A stretch of 64,000 nucleotides of DNA from G965215145 sp965215145. GTDB taxonomy: Bacteria; Bacteroidota; Rhodothermia; Rhodothermales; JANQRZ01. Positions 8,417 to 17,053 of the stretch are shown piece after piece. The translations under genes and the position numbers were made by a program. How positions within the stretch are numbered: the first letter of the stretch is position 1; each line of letters opens with the position of its first letter. Under the pieces are notes generated by a model. It had not been told where the DNA came from, did not search any database, and saw only the letters and a list, made by a program, of their open reading frames with translations. The stretch is taken from NCBI GenBank assembly GCA_965215145.1, contig OZ244038.1:3224001-3288000 (forward strand), given 5' to 3'.

Positions 8417-9774
8417 CCGAACCGCTCGGCCGCCCGCTCGGCGGCGCGGACGCCGGAGGCCAGCGCCTCCCCGACCGAGATCCCGCCCCGGACGTTGCCG
8501 GCGACGAAGCACCCCGGCCAAGCGGCTTCGAGGTCCTCGATGGCCGCGAGCACCCGCCCGTAGCCGAGCTCGTACTGCGGGATCGCTCGCGCCCACGTGT
8601 AGCGCCGCGCGAACGTCGGCGCGCCCCGGACGCCGAGCAGCCGGCGGAGGTCCGTCAGGGCGAGGTCGAGCAGCGCGTCGTCGGGGAGGTCGGCGTCCTC
8701 GGGGTGGCGGGCGCCGCCGAAGAACAGCGTCAGCAGGACGTGCCCGGCGGGCGCGCGGCTGGGGAAGAGGGTCGAGGAGAACTGCGCGCCGAGCATCCGG
8801 AACGGCTCCCGCGACGGCACCAGCACCCCGAACCCGTCGAGCGGGTGCGCCACCTCCGCCCGTCGGAACCCGAGCGCGAACACGGCGACCGGTGGAAACG
8901 GAACCGCCCGCAGGGGAGCGAGATCTACGGGCGCGTCGAGGTCCGGGAGGCGATGGGGCGGAACGGCCAGCACGACGGCCCCCGCACGGTGGGTCTTGGG
9001 GCCAGCCGGGCCCGCCGCCGTCACCTCGAAACCGGCATCCCCGCGCCGCAGCGCCGTCACCGCCGCGTTCAGCCGGAGCGCCGGGCCGAGCCGAGCAGCG
9101 AGCGCATCCGGCAGCGTCTGCATCCCCTCCCGAAACGAGAACGGCCGTCGGGCCGATGGGGGCACTCCGCCTTGTCTGCCCGCACGTCGCCGTGCCACCG
9201 CGCCACGCAGCAGCGACCCGTGCGCCCGCTCCATCTCGGCCAACGCCGGGAAGGCGTGCCGGACGGAGAGCCGCTCCGGGTCGCCGGCAAAGACGCCCGC
9301 CACGAACGGGTCCGCGCCGAAGGCCAGCGCCTCCGCCCCTAGCCGTCGCCGCACGAACGCCCCCACCGACTCGTCCTCCGCCCTCCCCCGCCGGGCGAAC
9401 GGCTCCCCCAGCAGCCGCAGCTTCCCGCGCGCGGAGAGGAACGGGGAGCGCAGCAGGGCGCGCGGGTTCGTCGGGACCGGCACGGGTCGGCCGCCGCGGA
9501 CGACGTAGCGGTGCTCGGCCGCATCATCTGCCCACACCCGCTCGTCGCCGAGGCCGAGGTCGGTGATGGCCGCTTCGAGCTCCAGCGCCCGCGCGACCAG
9601 CGTGTTCGGTCCGAGGTCCACGAGGTAGCCGCCGTGGCGCTCGGTGCGGATCGCACCGCCGGCCTGCTCCGACGCCTCGAACACTGTCACCGCGGAGCCG
9701 CTCCGCCGGAGCCGGTCGGCGGCGGCCAGCCCGGCGATGCCGGCGCCGACGACGATGGAAGGGGGAGCAGGCAT
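8413..9774 (-). CDS. hemG: Protoporphyrinogen/coproporphyrinogen oxidase, HemY/HemG type
   Basis: A 453-residue FAD-dependent amine-oxidase-fold protein. The dinucleotide-binding motif VGAGIAGLAAADRL is at residues 8-21, followed by VFEASEQAGGAIRTE and the DLGPNTL segment typical of oxygen-dependent protoporphyrinogen oxidases; the C-terminus has the second FAD contact (VAGNVRGGISVGEALASG). It oxidises protoporphyrinogen IX (or coproporphyrinogen III) late in haem synthesis, at the cytoplasmic membrane. Whether it acts in the protoporphyrin or coproporphyrin branch cannot be told from this gene. No other haem gene is adjacent. Transcribed toward the unknown gene at 7709 with overlapping stop codons. 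Confidence 0.9.
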   Translation of the reverse strand: MPAPPSIVVGAGIAGLAAADRLRRSGSAVTVFEASEQAGGAIRTERHGGYLVDLGPNTLVARALELEAAITDLGLGDERVWADDAAEHRYVVRGGRPVPVPTNPRALLRSPFLSARGKLRLLGEPFARRGRAEDESVGAFVRRRLGAEALAFGADPFVAGVFAGDPERLSVRHAFPALAEMERAHGSLLRGAVARRRAGRQGGVPPSARRPFSFREGMQTLPDALAARLGPALRLNAAVTALRRGDAGFEVTAAGPAGPKTHRAGAVVLAVPPHRLPDLDAPVDLAPLRAVPFPPVAVFALGFRRAEVAHPLDGFGVLVPSREPFRMLGAQFSSTLFPSRAPAGHVLLTLFFGGARHPEDADLPDDALLDLALTDLRRLLGVRGAPTFARRYTWARAIPQYELGYGRVLAAIEDLEAAWPGCFVAGNVRGGISVGEALASGVRAAERAAERFG

Positions 9775-9822
9775 GGCGGGCGCGAAGACTGGGTGGACAA
9801 CGCCCGAGGCGGGCGGGCGTAC

Positions 9823-9853
9823 TTGAGGCGGGGGCCGGTTCGTTGTAAATTTG
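9823..9853 (+). promoter_or_regulatory. Bacteroidota-type promoter of the CsbD-like genes
   Basis: TTG at 9823-9825, 20 nt, then TAAATTTG at 9846-9853, a perfect TAnnTTTG -7 element. It stands about 80 bp before the first CsbD-like gene and is one of the best sigma-A type matches in the window. Confidence 0.75.
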
Positions 9854-9931
9854 CAGCCTACGAGCCCCCGTCCGTTCCGTCGCTTGCGGCTCGTGGCCCC
9901 AGACCCCGCAACCAGCTAAGGAACCGAACCT

Positions 9932-10120
9932 ATGGGCAAGCAGCGAATGGAGCAGAACTGGCAGCGCGTCAAGGCGCAGATCAACGCCGTCTGGGGCGAG
10001 ATCGACGAGCAGGAGCTGAAGAAGGCCCGCGGCAACCTCCAGAAGATGGTGAACCTCATCCACGAGAAGACCGGCGAGGACCGCAGCCTCATCATGCAGA
10101 AGATGGCCGCCGTCATCTGA
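9932..10120 (+). CDS. CsbD-like general stress protein, copy 1
   Basis: A 62-residue charged helical protein. The pattern NW-x4-K...W-G-x-[I/L]-x-[D/E]...R-x-N-L followed by a second helix (MVNLIHEKTGEDRSLIMQKM) fits the CsbD family, abundant small stress proteins whose mechanism is unknown. It is preceded by a strong consensus promoter and followed by a GC-rich hairpin, so it is probably transcribed at high level. A paralogue follows 145 bp downstream and shares an identical 53-bp block. Confidence 0.75.
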   Translation: MGKQRMEQNWQRVKAQINAVWGEIDEQELKKARGNLQKMVNLIHEKTGEDRSLIMQKMAAVI

Positions 10121-10144
10121 GCCGTCTTTCGGACCGCCGCATTC

Positions 10145-10176
10145 GAGGCCCGCGCTCCCCCGAGGAGGCGGGCCTC
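10145..10176 (+). terminator. Hairpin after CsbD-like copy 1
   Basis: Stem GAGGCCCGC (10145-10153) with GCGGGCCTC (10168-10176), 24 bp after the stop codon. No T-run follows, so termination may be partial, allowing read-through into the paralogue. Confidence 0.5.
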
Positions 10177-10265
10177 ACTGCTCCACCCCCCGCACGCTCA
10201 AGAAGGAAACAACCGCGGCCGATAGTCCGTTATGACCCCACCCCCAACTGAGCACCGAGGTGCAG

Positions 10266-10460
10266 ATGGCTACGCAGCGCATGAACGACCGGTGGTACCG
10301 CATCCGCGACCGCATCAAGCAGGTCTGGTCCGACGCCGACTTCACGGACAAGGAGATGAAGAAGACCCGCGGCAACCTCCAGAAGATGGTGAACCTCATC
10401 CACGAGAAGACCGGCGAGCCGCGCCCCGAGATCCGCCGCAAGGTGATGGCGGTCACGTAA
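10266..10460 (+). CDS. CsbD-like general stress protein, copy 2
   Basis: A 64-residue paralogue of the preceding gene from the ATG at 10266 (a GTG two codons earlier at 10260 is also possible). It keeps the W-x-R-I-R-D-x-I-K...W core and the block RGNLQKMVNLIHEKTGE, which is identical to copy 1 in protein and over 53 bases of DNA (10026-10078 and 10366-10418, offset exactly 340 bp). The ends differ strongly, so either a recent duplication diverged at the flanks or gene conversion keeps the centre alike. Confidence 0.75.
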   Translation: MATQRMNDRWYRIRDRIKQVWSDADFTDKEMKKTRGNLQKMVNLIHEKTGEPRPEIRRKVMAVT

Positions 10461-10483
10461 ACGCCCGCCCCTCTCTCGAACGC

Positions 10484-10522
10484 AGAGCCCGGCTGCCCCC
10501 ACGGCGGCCGGGCTTTGCGTTT
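10484..10522 (+). terminator. Intrinsic terminator after CsbD-like copy 2
   Basis: Stem AGCCCGGCTGCC (10486-10497) with GGCGGCCGGGCT (10503-10514), one mismatch, followed by TTGCGTTTG. It separates the small stress genes from the carboxylase gene. Confidence 0.7.
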
Positions 10523-10576
10523 GCCCCGAGCGCCGCTAACTTCGCGCGCCCTCTCAACCAGCCCGGCCGCCTCCCG

Positions 10577-12268
10577 ATGCCCGAAACCGCCACGCCCCCC
10601 GCCCTCGGCCGACCGGCCACCCGCGACGACGCCTCCGAGCGGCGGGCCGCGCAGATGGAGCGGCTCCTCGCCGAGTGGCGCGAGCGGAGCGAGGCCGTCA
10701 AGCTCGGCGGCGGGCCGAAGCGGATCGAGCGCGAGCACAGCCGCGGCAAGCTCACCGCCCGCGAGCGCGTCGCCCGGCTCATTGACGAGGGCACCGACTT
10801 CTTCGAGCTCGGGCGGTTCGCGGCGTTCGGGATGTACGAGGCCGAGGGCGGGGCGCCGTCGGCGGGCACGGTGATGGGGCTCGGGCGCATCCACGGGCGG
10901 CTCTGCATGATCGTCGCCAACGACGCCACCGTCAAGGCCGGGGCGTGGTTTCCGATGACGGCCAAGAAGAACCTCCGCGCCCAGGAGATCGCGATGGAGA
11001 ACCGGCTGCCGATCGTCTACCTCGTCGACTCGGCCGGCGTCTACCTCCCGATGCAGGACGAGATCTTCCCCGACAAGGAGCACTTCGGGCGCATCTTCCG
11101 CAACAACGCGCGGATGTCCTCGATGGGCATCCCCCAGATCGCCGCGATCATGGGGAGCTGCGTCGCGGGCGGGGCCTACCTCCCCATCATGAGCGACGAG
11201 GCCCTGATCGTCGACGGCACCGGCAGCGTCTTCCTCGCCGGCCCGTTCCTCGTCCGCGCCGCCATCGGCGAGCAGACCGACAAGGAGACCCTCGGCGGCG
11301 CCGCCACGCACTCCGAGATCTCTGGCGTCACCGACTACCGGATGCCGGACGACGAGACGTGCCTCGACACCATCCGCGACCTAGTAAGCCACCTCGGTGA
11401 GCGAGACCGCGCCGGGTTCGACCGCGCTGAGCCAGCGCCACCGGCCTTCGACCCCGAGGAGATCCCCGGCGTCTTCCCCGAGGGCCGCCAGCAGCCCTAC
11501 GACATGCGGGAGGTCCTCGCGCGGATCGTGGACGAGGGCTCGTGGACGGAGTACAAGGCCGGCTACGGCAAGACGCTCCTCTGCGGCTACGCCCGCATCG
11601 AGGGCTGGAGCGTCGGGATCGTCGCGAGCCAGCGCGAGGTCGTCAAGGCGCGCGCCGGCAAGAAGGCCCACACCGACGAGCTCCAGGCCGGCGGCGTCAT
11701 CTACTCCGACTCCGCCGACAAGGCCGCGCGGTTCATCATGAACTGCAACCAGAAGCGGATCCCGCTCGTGTTCTTCCAGGACGCCACCGGCTTCATGGTC
11801 GGCACGCGGAGCGAGCACGGGGGGATCATCAAGGACGGCGCGAAGATGGTCAACGCCGTCGCCAACTCCGTCGTCCCGAAGCTCACCGTCGTCGTCGGCA
11901 ACTCGTACGGCGCGGCGAACTACGCCCTCTGCGGCAAGGCCTACGACCCCCGCCTCATCCTCGCCTGGCCTACGGCGCGGATCGCGGTGATGGGCGGGGC
12001 GCAGGCGGCGAAGACCCTGCTCCAGATCGAGCTCGGCACGCGGAAGCGGAAGGCCGAGGAGGTCCCGGAGGCGGAGCAGCAGGCGCTCCTCAAGGAGATC
12101 GAGGCCCGCTACGACCGCCAGACCTCGCCGTACTACGCGGCGGCGCGGCTGTGGGTGGACGAGATCATCGACCCGGTGCGGACGCGGGCGTGGCTCGCCC
12201 TCGGCGTCGAGATGGCCGACCACAACCCAGAGGTCCCGGCCTTCAACCCCGGCGTCATCCAGACCTGA
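10577..12268 (+). CDS. Acyl-CoA carboxylase carboxyltransferase (beta) subunit
   Basis: A 563-residue protein from the ATG at 10577 (MPETATPPALGRP); the open frame extends upstream through the CsbD region but that part is not protein-like. It has the two crotonase-type halves of biotin-dependent carboxyltransferases: the N-terminal acyl-CoA half with MGSCVAGGAYLPIMSDE and the C-terminal half with FFQDATGFMVGTRSEHGGIIKDGAKM, GNSYGAANYALCGKAYDP and WPTARIAVMGGAQAA. The pattern is closest to methylcrotonyl-CoA carboxylase-type subunits (leucine breakdown), though propionyl- or geranyl-CoA specificity cannot be excluded. The biotin carboxylase partner is not in the window. Confidence 0.9.
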   Translation: MPETATPPALGRPATRDDASERRAAQMERLLAEWRERSEAVKLGGGPKRIEREHSRGKLTARERVARLIDEGTDFFELGRFAAFGMYEAEGGAPSAGTVMGLGRIHGRLCMIVANDATVKAGAWFPMTAKKNLRAQEIAMENRLPIVYLVDSAGVYLPMQDEIFPDKEHFGRIFRNNARMSSMGIPQIAAIMGSCVAGGAYLPIMSDEALIVDGTGSVFLAGPFLVRAAIGEQTDKETLGGAATHSEISGVTDYRMPDDETCLDTIRDLVSHLGERDRAGFDRAEPAPPAFDPEEIPGVFPEGRQQPYDMREVLARIVDEGSWTEYKAGYGKTLLCGYARIEGWSVGIVASQREVVKARAGKKAHTDELQAGGVIYSDSADKAARFIMNCNQKRIPLVFFQDATGFMVGTRSEHGGIIKDGAKMVNAVANSVVPKLTVVVGNSYGAANYALCGKAYDPRLILAWPTARIAVMGGAQAAKTLLQIELGTRKRKAEEVPEAEQQALLKEIEARYDRQTSPYYAAARLWVDEIIDPVRTRAWLALGVEMADHNPEVPAFNPGVIQT

Positions 12269-12315
12269 GCGGATCCGGCCTTGGGCTGGGCCGTTTCCTG
12301 AGAAACCCCACGCCC

Positions 12316-12660
12316 ATGATCACCACCTATCCGCACATCGAGGTTGACGCGCAGGGCGTCGCGCGCGTCGGGGGCAGCCGGTTGAAGGTGCTCCACCTCG
12401 TCGCCGCTCAGCAGGCCTACAACTGGAGCGCGGCGGAACTCCAATCCCAGTATCCATCGCTCTCGATGGCACAGGTCTATGCGGCCCTCGCCTACTACTG
12501 GGATCACCGCGCGGCGCTCGACGCGGCGCTCGATGCGGAGCTGGAGGCTGTAGACGGGATCCGGGCTACCATCGACGAGAGCGAGACGGTAAAGGCCCTT
12601 CGGCAACATGCTCGGGCCACTCGTCGCTCCATCACCGGCGGTGAGCGTGACTCTGGGTGA
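12316..12660 (+). CDS. DUF433 protein, probable antitoxin
   Basis: A 114-residue DUF433 protein: HIEVDAQGVARVGGSRLKVLHLVAAQQAYNWSAAELQSQYPSLSMAQVYAALAYYWDH is the characteristic DNA-binding-like core in which a small beta-element precedes a helix-turn-helix. DUF433 genes are commonly found directly before DUF5615 PIN-like genes in VapBC-like pairs. Here the downstream DUF5615 gene starts with a GTG that overlaps this stop codon (GTGA). It is longer than usual, with about 35 extra charged residues at the C-terminus. Antitoxin and autoregulator roles are inference from the pairing. Confidence 0.8.
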   Translation: MITTYPHIEVDAQGVARVGGSRLKVLHLVAAQQAYNWSAAELQSQYPSLSMAQVYAALAYYWDHRAALDAALDAELEAVDGIRATIDESETVKALRQHARATRRSITGGERDSG

Positions 12661-13019
12661 GCGTCCGCCTCTACACCGATCACTGCGTCCACCGCGCCGT
12701 GGTAGAAGGGATCCGTCAGCGCGGGGTAGACGTGCTGACGAGCTACGAGGACGGCACAGCGGACTGGGAAGACGGCCCCCTACTCGACCGCGCCTCGGAA
12801 TTGCAACGCACGCTTTTCTCGGTCGACGACGACCTCCTGCGGGAGGCGACCAGACGCCAGCGCGCCGGTGAGCCCTTCGGCGGGGTGGTCTACGTGCATC
12901 AACGTCGTCTCCTCATCGGCCCGTGCATAGACGACCTCGTGTTGATCGCGGAGGTGATGGAGCCCGAGGAGATGGCCGGCACCGTCGTCTTCCTCCCCCT
13001 CTTTGCCCCCAACGAATGA
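12657..13019 (+). CDS. DUF5615 PIN-like protein, probable toxin
   Basis: A 120-residue protein of the Mut7-C/DUF5615 PIN-like nuclease fold. The acidic site is seen as LYTDHCVHRAVVEGIRQRGVDVLTSYEDGTADWED and SVDDDLLREA, where family members usually have DED and TSDxDF. It starts at a GTG overlapping the DUF433 stop by four bases, so the two are translationally coupled. By analogy to VapC it would be an RNase neutralised by the DUF433 partner. Its own stop overlaps the ATG of mltG (ATGA at 13016-13019), so three genes form one coupled run. Confidence 0.75.
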   Translation: MSVRLYTDHCVHRAVVEGIRQRGVDVLTSYEDGTADWEDGPLLDRASELQRTLFSVDDDLLREATRRQRAGEPFGGVVYVHQRRLLIGPCIDDLVLIAEVMEPEEMAGTVVFLPLFAPNE

Positions 13020-14068
13020 AGCTCCTCAAACCCCTTCTCATTGTTGCCGTGCTGCTCGCGCTCGTGGCGGGTGGTGTGGGGTACTGGCTGCTCTACGCGC
13101 CGAACACGCCGGACTACGAGGGCTTCCGCGGGGTGAAGCTCCCGGCCGGCGCCTCGTTCGAGCAGGCGGCGGACTCGCTGGAGGCGGCGGGGCTGCTCGC
13201 GTCCCGGACCTCGTTCGAGGTCGTCGGCGGGGCGACGCCGTGGGGGCGGCAGCTCAAGCCCGGCTACTACCGGTTCGAGGCCGGCGCGAGCAACGCGGAG
13301 ATGTTCGACAAGATCAGGAAGGGCCGCCAGGACCCCGTCCGCGTGACCGTCCCGCCCGGCACGCGCCCCGGCGTCCTCGCCGCCGTGCTCCGCCGCGACC
13401 TCGACACTGATTCAGCCGCGTTCGTCGAGGCCCTCCGCGACCCGGAGCTCGCCGCCGAGTTCGGCACGGACCCCGCCCACCTCTTCGGCTACATGCGGCC
13501 GAACTCGTTCGACATCTACTGGACCACCGACGCCGAGGGCGTCGTGCGCCGTCTCAAACGGGAGTGGGAGGCGTTTTGGACGGACGAGATGCAACGCCAG
13601 GCCGACGCCCTCGGGCTCTCGAAGGACGAGGTGCTGACCCTGGCCTCCATCGTGGAATGGGAGGCTCGGGACCGCGCGGAGCGCCCCCGCATCGCCGGGG
13701 TCTACCTCAACCGCCTCCTCGGGCGGACCCGCTCCGGGCGGATGCGCCTCCAGGCCGACCCCACCGTGCAGTACGCGCTCATGCAGGCCGACGACGGCCG
13801 GATGCGCCGCCTCCTCTTCGCCGACTACCGCTTCGACTCCCCTTACAACACCTACCAAGTGGACGGCCTCCCCCCCGGACCCATCAACAACCCCTCGGAG
13901 TCTTCCATCCGGGCCGTCCTCGACGCCGAGGATCACGACTACCTCTACTTCGTGGCGAGGGGAGACGGCACGCACACCTTCAGCCGGACCCTCCGCGAGC
14001 ACAACAACGCCGCCGCCGCGTACCGCGCCCTGATGCGCGAGCGCCGCCGCGAGCAATCCTCTGAATAA
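13016..14068 (+). CDS. mltG: Endolytic murein transglycosylase MltG
   Basis: A 350-residue YceG-like protein with an N-terminal membrane anchor (about residues 5-25). The catalytic glutamate sits in ASIVEWEA (E214), followed by RPRIAGVYLNRLL, LQADPTVQYAL and YNTYQVDGLPPGPINNPS, all hallmarks of MltG, with the terminal YFVARGDGTHTFSRTLREHN. It cuts nascent peptidoglycan glycan strands at the periplasmic face and sets their length. The open frame continues upstream through the preceding gene, but the ATG at 13016 gives a proper anchor and overlaps the previous stop. Confidence 0.93.
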   Translation: MKLLKPLLIVAVLLALVAGGVGYWLLYAPNTPDYEGFRGVKLPAGASFEQAADSLEAAGLLASRTSFEVVGGATPWGRQLKPGYYRFEAGASNAEMFDKIRKGRQDPVRVTVPPGTRPGVLAAVLRRDLDTDSAAFVEALRDPELAAEFGTDPAHLFGYMRPNSFDIYWTTDAEGVVRRLKREWEAFWTDEMQRQADALGLSKDEVLTLASIVEWEARDRAERPRIAGVYLNRLLGRTRSGRMRLQADPTVQYALMQADDGRMRRLLFADYRFDSPYNTYQVDGLPPGPINNPSESSIRAVLDAEDHDYLYFVARGDGTHTFSRTLREHNNAAAAYRALMRERRREQSSE

Positions 14069-14071
14069 TCC

Positions 14072-14126
14072 ATAGGGGCGCCCCTCGTGGTCGCCCACGC
14101 AGGGCAGGTACAAGACCCGCCCCTAC
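14072..14126. repeat. GTAGGGGC-type repeat, long interrupted copy 2
   Basis: Begins ATAGGGGCGCCCCTCGTGG and ends GACCCGCCCCTAC four bases after the mltG stop. The outer TAGGGGCG and CGCCCCTA arms match the shorter palindromes of this window, but the inside is a longer imperfect inverted structure. The next gene's GTG start lies 12 bp after it. Confidence 0.65.
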
Positions 14127-14137
14127 TCCCTGCCCCC

Positions 14138-15718
14138 GTGAGCCTCGACCCCCACCAAATCCGCACGCTCGTCGGCGCCCAGCTCCGGCTGGACCTCCGG
14201 CACCCGCGGACGGGTGCGGTGCGGGCCTCCCGGGCGGCGCTCACGGTCGTCTCCTACCTCTTCTCCTCCGTCATCCTCGTCCTCTCCCTCGCCGACCGCG
14301 GGGCCGGGCTGGAGGAGGTCCTCTTCTCCGGGCTGTCGTTCGCCATCGTGCTGGCCGCCTTCGGCGTGGCCGGCTCCTACGACGACCTCATGGGGCGCCC
14401 GCGTGACCACGCCCGCATCGCCGCCTTCCCCGTCTCCGAGGCGACGCTCTACGTGGCGCGGCTGCTGAACGTGGGCGGGCTCGCGGCCGTGATGAGCGGG
14501 AGCGCGGCGCTCCCGCTGGCCGCCCTCGCCGGCTGGCAGCACGGCGCGGCGACGGGCCTCACCGTCGGCGGCGCCGTGGTCGGGGTGATGCTGGCGACGA
14601 CGTTCGCGGTGCTCGGGGTGATCTGGGCGCTGACGCTGGCGGCGCCGGTGCGCACGCTGCGGACGGCGCTCTCGGGCGCGCGGGCGGCGCTCATCGGCGC
14701 GCTCGTGCTCGGCTACCAGTGGGTAGCGACGCAGGACGCCCTTTCGGCCGCGGCGCCGTGGTGGCCGCCGCGCTGGACCATCGACGCGCTCTGGCACGGG
14801 GATGCCGCCGCTGCCGCCGCCCTCAGCGTGTTCGGGCTCGTGCTGGCCGCTGCCTTCGGCCTCGTCTTCCCCGGCCGGTACGTCCGCGTTCTCACCCGCA
14901 CGGCGGAGGCGGAGAGCGACGAGTATGACGCGGCCCCCTCCCCCTCCGCGCCGAACCGCTGGGAGCGGATGGCGGTGCGGGCGCCCGAGCCGCGCGCCGC
15001 CTTTGGCTTCGCCGTGTCCGCGCTCCGCGCCGACCGGCTCGTGCGGGGGCGGGTCTGGCCCGCGACGCTGCTCGCGTTCATCTTCGCCGCGTTCGGGTGG
15101 TGGGTCGGCGGCCTCGGCGACCTGTTCGTCTACGGCCCCGCGAGCGTGCTCTTCGAGCCGGCCGTGCAGCTCCACGCCTCCGTGCTCACCGTCCTCCTGT
15201 TCTCGGCGCAGGCGGCGATGCAGGCGATGCAGTTCTCCAGCAGCGTCGAGGGCGCGTGGGTGTTCGGGGTGCTGCCGGTGCGGAGCCGCCGCGCGCTCCA
15301 GCTCGGCGCGCAGCAGGCGCTCGTGGCGCGCGTGCTCGTCCCGCTGCACGCCGGGCTCGCCCTCCTGTTGGCGCTCTCGATGCCTCTGCTCCACGCCGCC
15401 GTCACCGTCGCGTTCTGGCTCGCCGGGTGCATGCTGCTGACGCGGCTCCAGGCGCTGTTCCAGCGGGAGGCGCCCTTCTCACGGCATTCGGACCGGTTCT
15501 CCGCCGCCGAGCGGTTCATCCCGCTGGTGATGGCCGTGCCGGCGGCGTTGGGGCTGCTGCTGCTCCAGATGGCCTCGTTCGGGAGCGTGGCGAGCGCGGC
15601 GCTGATGGTGATCGGGCTCCTCGTGCTGCACGCGGGGCTGGGGCGCCTCGTCCTCGGCGGCCTCTCGAAGATGGCACCGGCGGAGACCACGCCGCTGCCG
15701 CAGCAGGCGCTCGCGTAG
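14138..15718 (+). CDS. Large multi-pass membrane protein, ABC-2-type permease-like
   Basis: A 526-residue integral membrane protein starting at the GTG at 14138 (an in-frame ATG at 14087 lies inside the palindromic repeat and is rejected). Hydrophobic segments lie near residues 35-60, 70-95, 115-150, 160-190, 240-265, 305-330, 345-370, 390-440 and 465-505. The organisation resembles the permease part of ABC-2 exporters, with a cytoplasmic charged loop (about residues 270-300). No ABC ATPase gene is adjacent, so the partner, if any, is elsewhere. The substrate is unknown. Confidence 0.6.
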   Translation: MSLDPHQIRTLVGAQLRLDLRHPRTGAVRASRAALTVVSYLFSSVILVLSLADRGAGLEEVLFSGLSFAIVLAAFGVAGSYDDLMGRPRDHARIAAFPVSEATLYVARLLNVGGLAAVMSGSAALPLAALAGWQHGAATGLTVGGAVVGVMLATTFAVLGVIWALTLAAPVRTLRTALSGARAALIGALVLGYQWVATQDALSAAAPWWPPRWTIDALWHGDAAAAAALSVFGLVLAAAFGLVFPGRYVRVLTRTAEAESDEYDAAPSPSAPNRWERMAVRAPEPRAAFGFAVSALRADRLVRGRVWPATLLAFIFAAFGWWVGGLGDLFVYGPASVLFEPAVQLHASVLTVLLFSAQAAMQAMQFSSSVEGAWVFGVLPVRSRRALQLGAQQALVARVLVPLHAGLALLLALSMPLLHAAVTVAFWLAGCMLLTRLQALFQREAPFSRHSDRFSAAERFIPLVMAVPAALGLLLLQMASFGSVASAALMVIGLLVLHAGLGRLVLGGLSKMAPAETTPLPQQALA

Positions 15719-15736
15719 CGGATCGGCCGGCCCGCG

Positions 15737-16957
15737 CTACAGCCCGACGGTGACCCCGACGAGGACGCGCGTGATGAGCACCTCCTCGAATACCGACCCG
15801 AGATTCTCGAACGGCACGAAGAATCGGTCCTCGAAGTCGGTGACGGCGATGGCGACGTCGAGGGTGAGGCGGGAGCTGGCGTGGAGCGAGAGGCCCGCCG
15901 CGGCGGTCCGTCGCGCGCGGTCCGGCTCGACGAGGTCGCGCAGCGGGTCCTGCTGGTAGGCGTACCCCGCCCGGACGGCGCCGAGGCCGATAGCGTACTC
16001 CGCCCCCACGCGGACCTCCACGCTCTCGCGGTAGTCCCGCTCGATCTCGATGTTCTCCGGCCCGAAGGTCTCCGAGGGCCGCAGCCGCCCCTCCGACCAG
16101 TTCGCCACGGCAACGTCGGCGGTGAGGAGGAGGCCCCGCTGCTCGTAGGCCACGCCGGCGGCGGCGCGCCACGGCGTCTGGAGGGTGTAGTCGAAGAGCT
16201 CCTCGCCCCCGCTCCGCTCGAACGCCTCCTCGGCGTAGAGCCACGTCGGGCTTTCGAGGGCGAAGCCGAACCGGAGGCCGGGCAGCGTCTCGGCCACCAC
16301 GCCCGTGCGCAGGTTGAACCCGGCGAGGTCCGTGTCGAGCTCGCTCAGGACGTCGCCGGTGGGGACCGCCTCGGTGGCGTAGAACTGACGGAAGCCGTAG
16401 CGCCCGATGACGAGGTTGGCGGCGCCCCCCACGTAGATCCCCGGCGCGACCTCGGCCGCGACGACGCCCGAGAGCTCGCCGAGCAGCCCCTCCTCGTAGA
16501 CCTCCCCCGACAGGCCCGGGAGGCCGGGCACGTCGGACCGGCCGCCGAAGACGAGGTCGCGCTCGAGCGCCGCCCGCTGGTTGTAGCCGACGCCGACGAC
16601 GAACGAGCCGCGCCGCGTCGGCAGCGCGGCGACGTAGGCCGCGCTCCCGACCCCGCCCTGCGTCCCCCGCGTATCCGACGGGCTCTCCGCGTAGGACGCC
16701 TCGCTCTCGGCCGAGTCGCCCCCGAACGCGACCACGACGTGCGAGCGCCCGATGAGCCCGAGCGCGGCCGGGTTCGCCGCCGCGGCGCCCCAATCCCCGA
16801 CCCCCCCGACCGCCGCCCCCGCGAGCCCGACGACCCGCGCGCCGACGCCGGGGTCGCGCTGCCCGAAGCGGAGGACGTCTTCCCCCGATTGCGCGAGCGC
16901 GGGCGTACCCACGAGGAAGCCGAGGCTCAGGAGAAGGGAGACGCGAAGCGGCTGCAT
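15737..16957 (-). CDS. OmpP1/FadL family outer-membrane protein
   Basis: A 406-residue exported protein from the ATG at 16957 (MQPLRVSLLLSLGFLVGTPALAQ signal region). It has the N-terminal hatch-like segment rich in glycine and alanine (GARVVGLAGAAVGGVGDWGAAAANPAALGLIGRSHVVVAFG), with the NPAAL motif typical of FadL/PorV-like barrels, and then alternating amphipathic strands up to a hydrophobic final strand. FadL relatives import hydrophobic compounds and PorV-like members serve the T9SS; since T9SS substrates occur in this window a PorV/PorQ-like role is possible, but not demonstrable. It reads toward the membrane protein gene at 14138. Confidence 0.75.
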   Translation of the reverse strand: MQPLRVSLLLSLGFLVGTPALAQSGEDVLRFGQRDPGVGARVVGLAGAAVGGVGDWGAAAANPAALGLIGRSHVVVAFGGDSAESEASYAESPSDTRGTQGGVGSAAYVAALPTRRGSFVVGVGYNQRAALERDLVFGGRSDVPGLPGLSGEVYEEGLLGELSGVVAAEVAPGIYVGGAANLVIGRYGFRQFYATEAVPTGDVLSELDTDLAGFNLRTGVVAETLPGLRFGFALESPTWLYAEEAFERSGGEELFDYTLQTPWRAAAGVAYEQRGLLLTADVAVANWSEGRLRPSETFGPENIEIERDYRESVEVRVGAEYAIGLGAVRAGYAYQQDPLRDLVEPDRARRTAAAGLSLHASSRLTLDVAIAVTDFEDRFFVPFENLGSVFEEVLITRVLVGVTVGL

Positions 16958-16980
16958 AGCGATGACGATGGTCGGGAGAT

Positions 16981-17017
16981 ACAGGAGAGGCCCGCACACG
17001 ATGCACGGGCCTCCTGT
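16981..17017 (-). terminator. Hairpin after the Tyr/Arg-rich lipoprotein gene
   Basis: Stem ACAGGAGAGGCCCG with CGGGCCTCCTGT (two-base bulge), located between the end of the lipoprotein gene (17054) and the start of the FadL-like gene on the same strand. Confidence 0.5.
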
Positions 17018-17053
17018 CGGGCGTAAGGACCCGGATGAAGAGAGCGAAGGGCG

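Noticed and set aside
10232..10576. Upstream extension of the acyl-CoA carboxylase gene through the second CsbD-like gene
   Set aside because: The extension has no homology-like sequence; an ATG at 10577 gives the family start and an intrinsic terminator lies in between.
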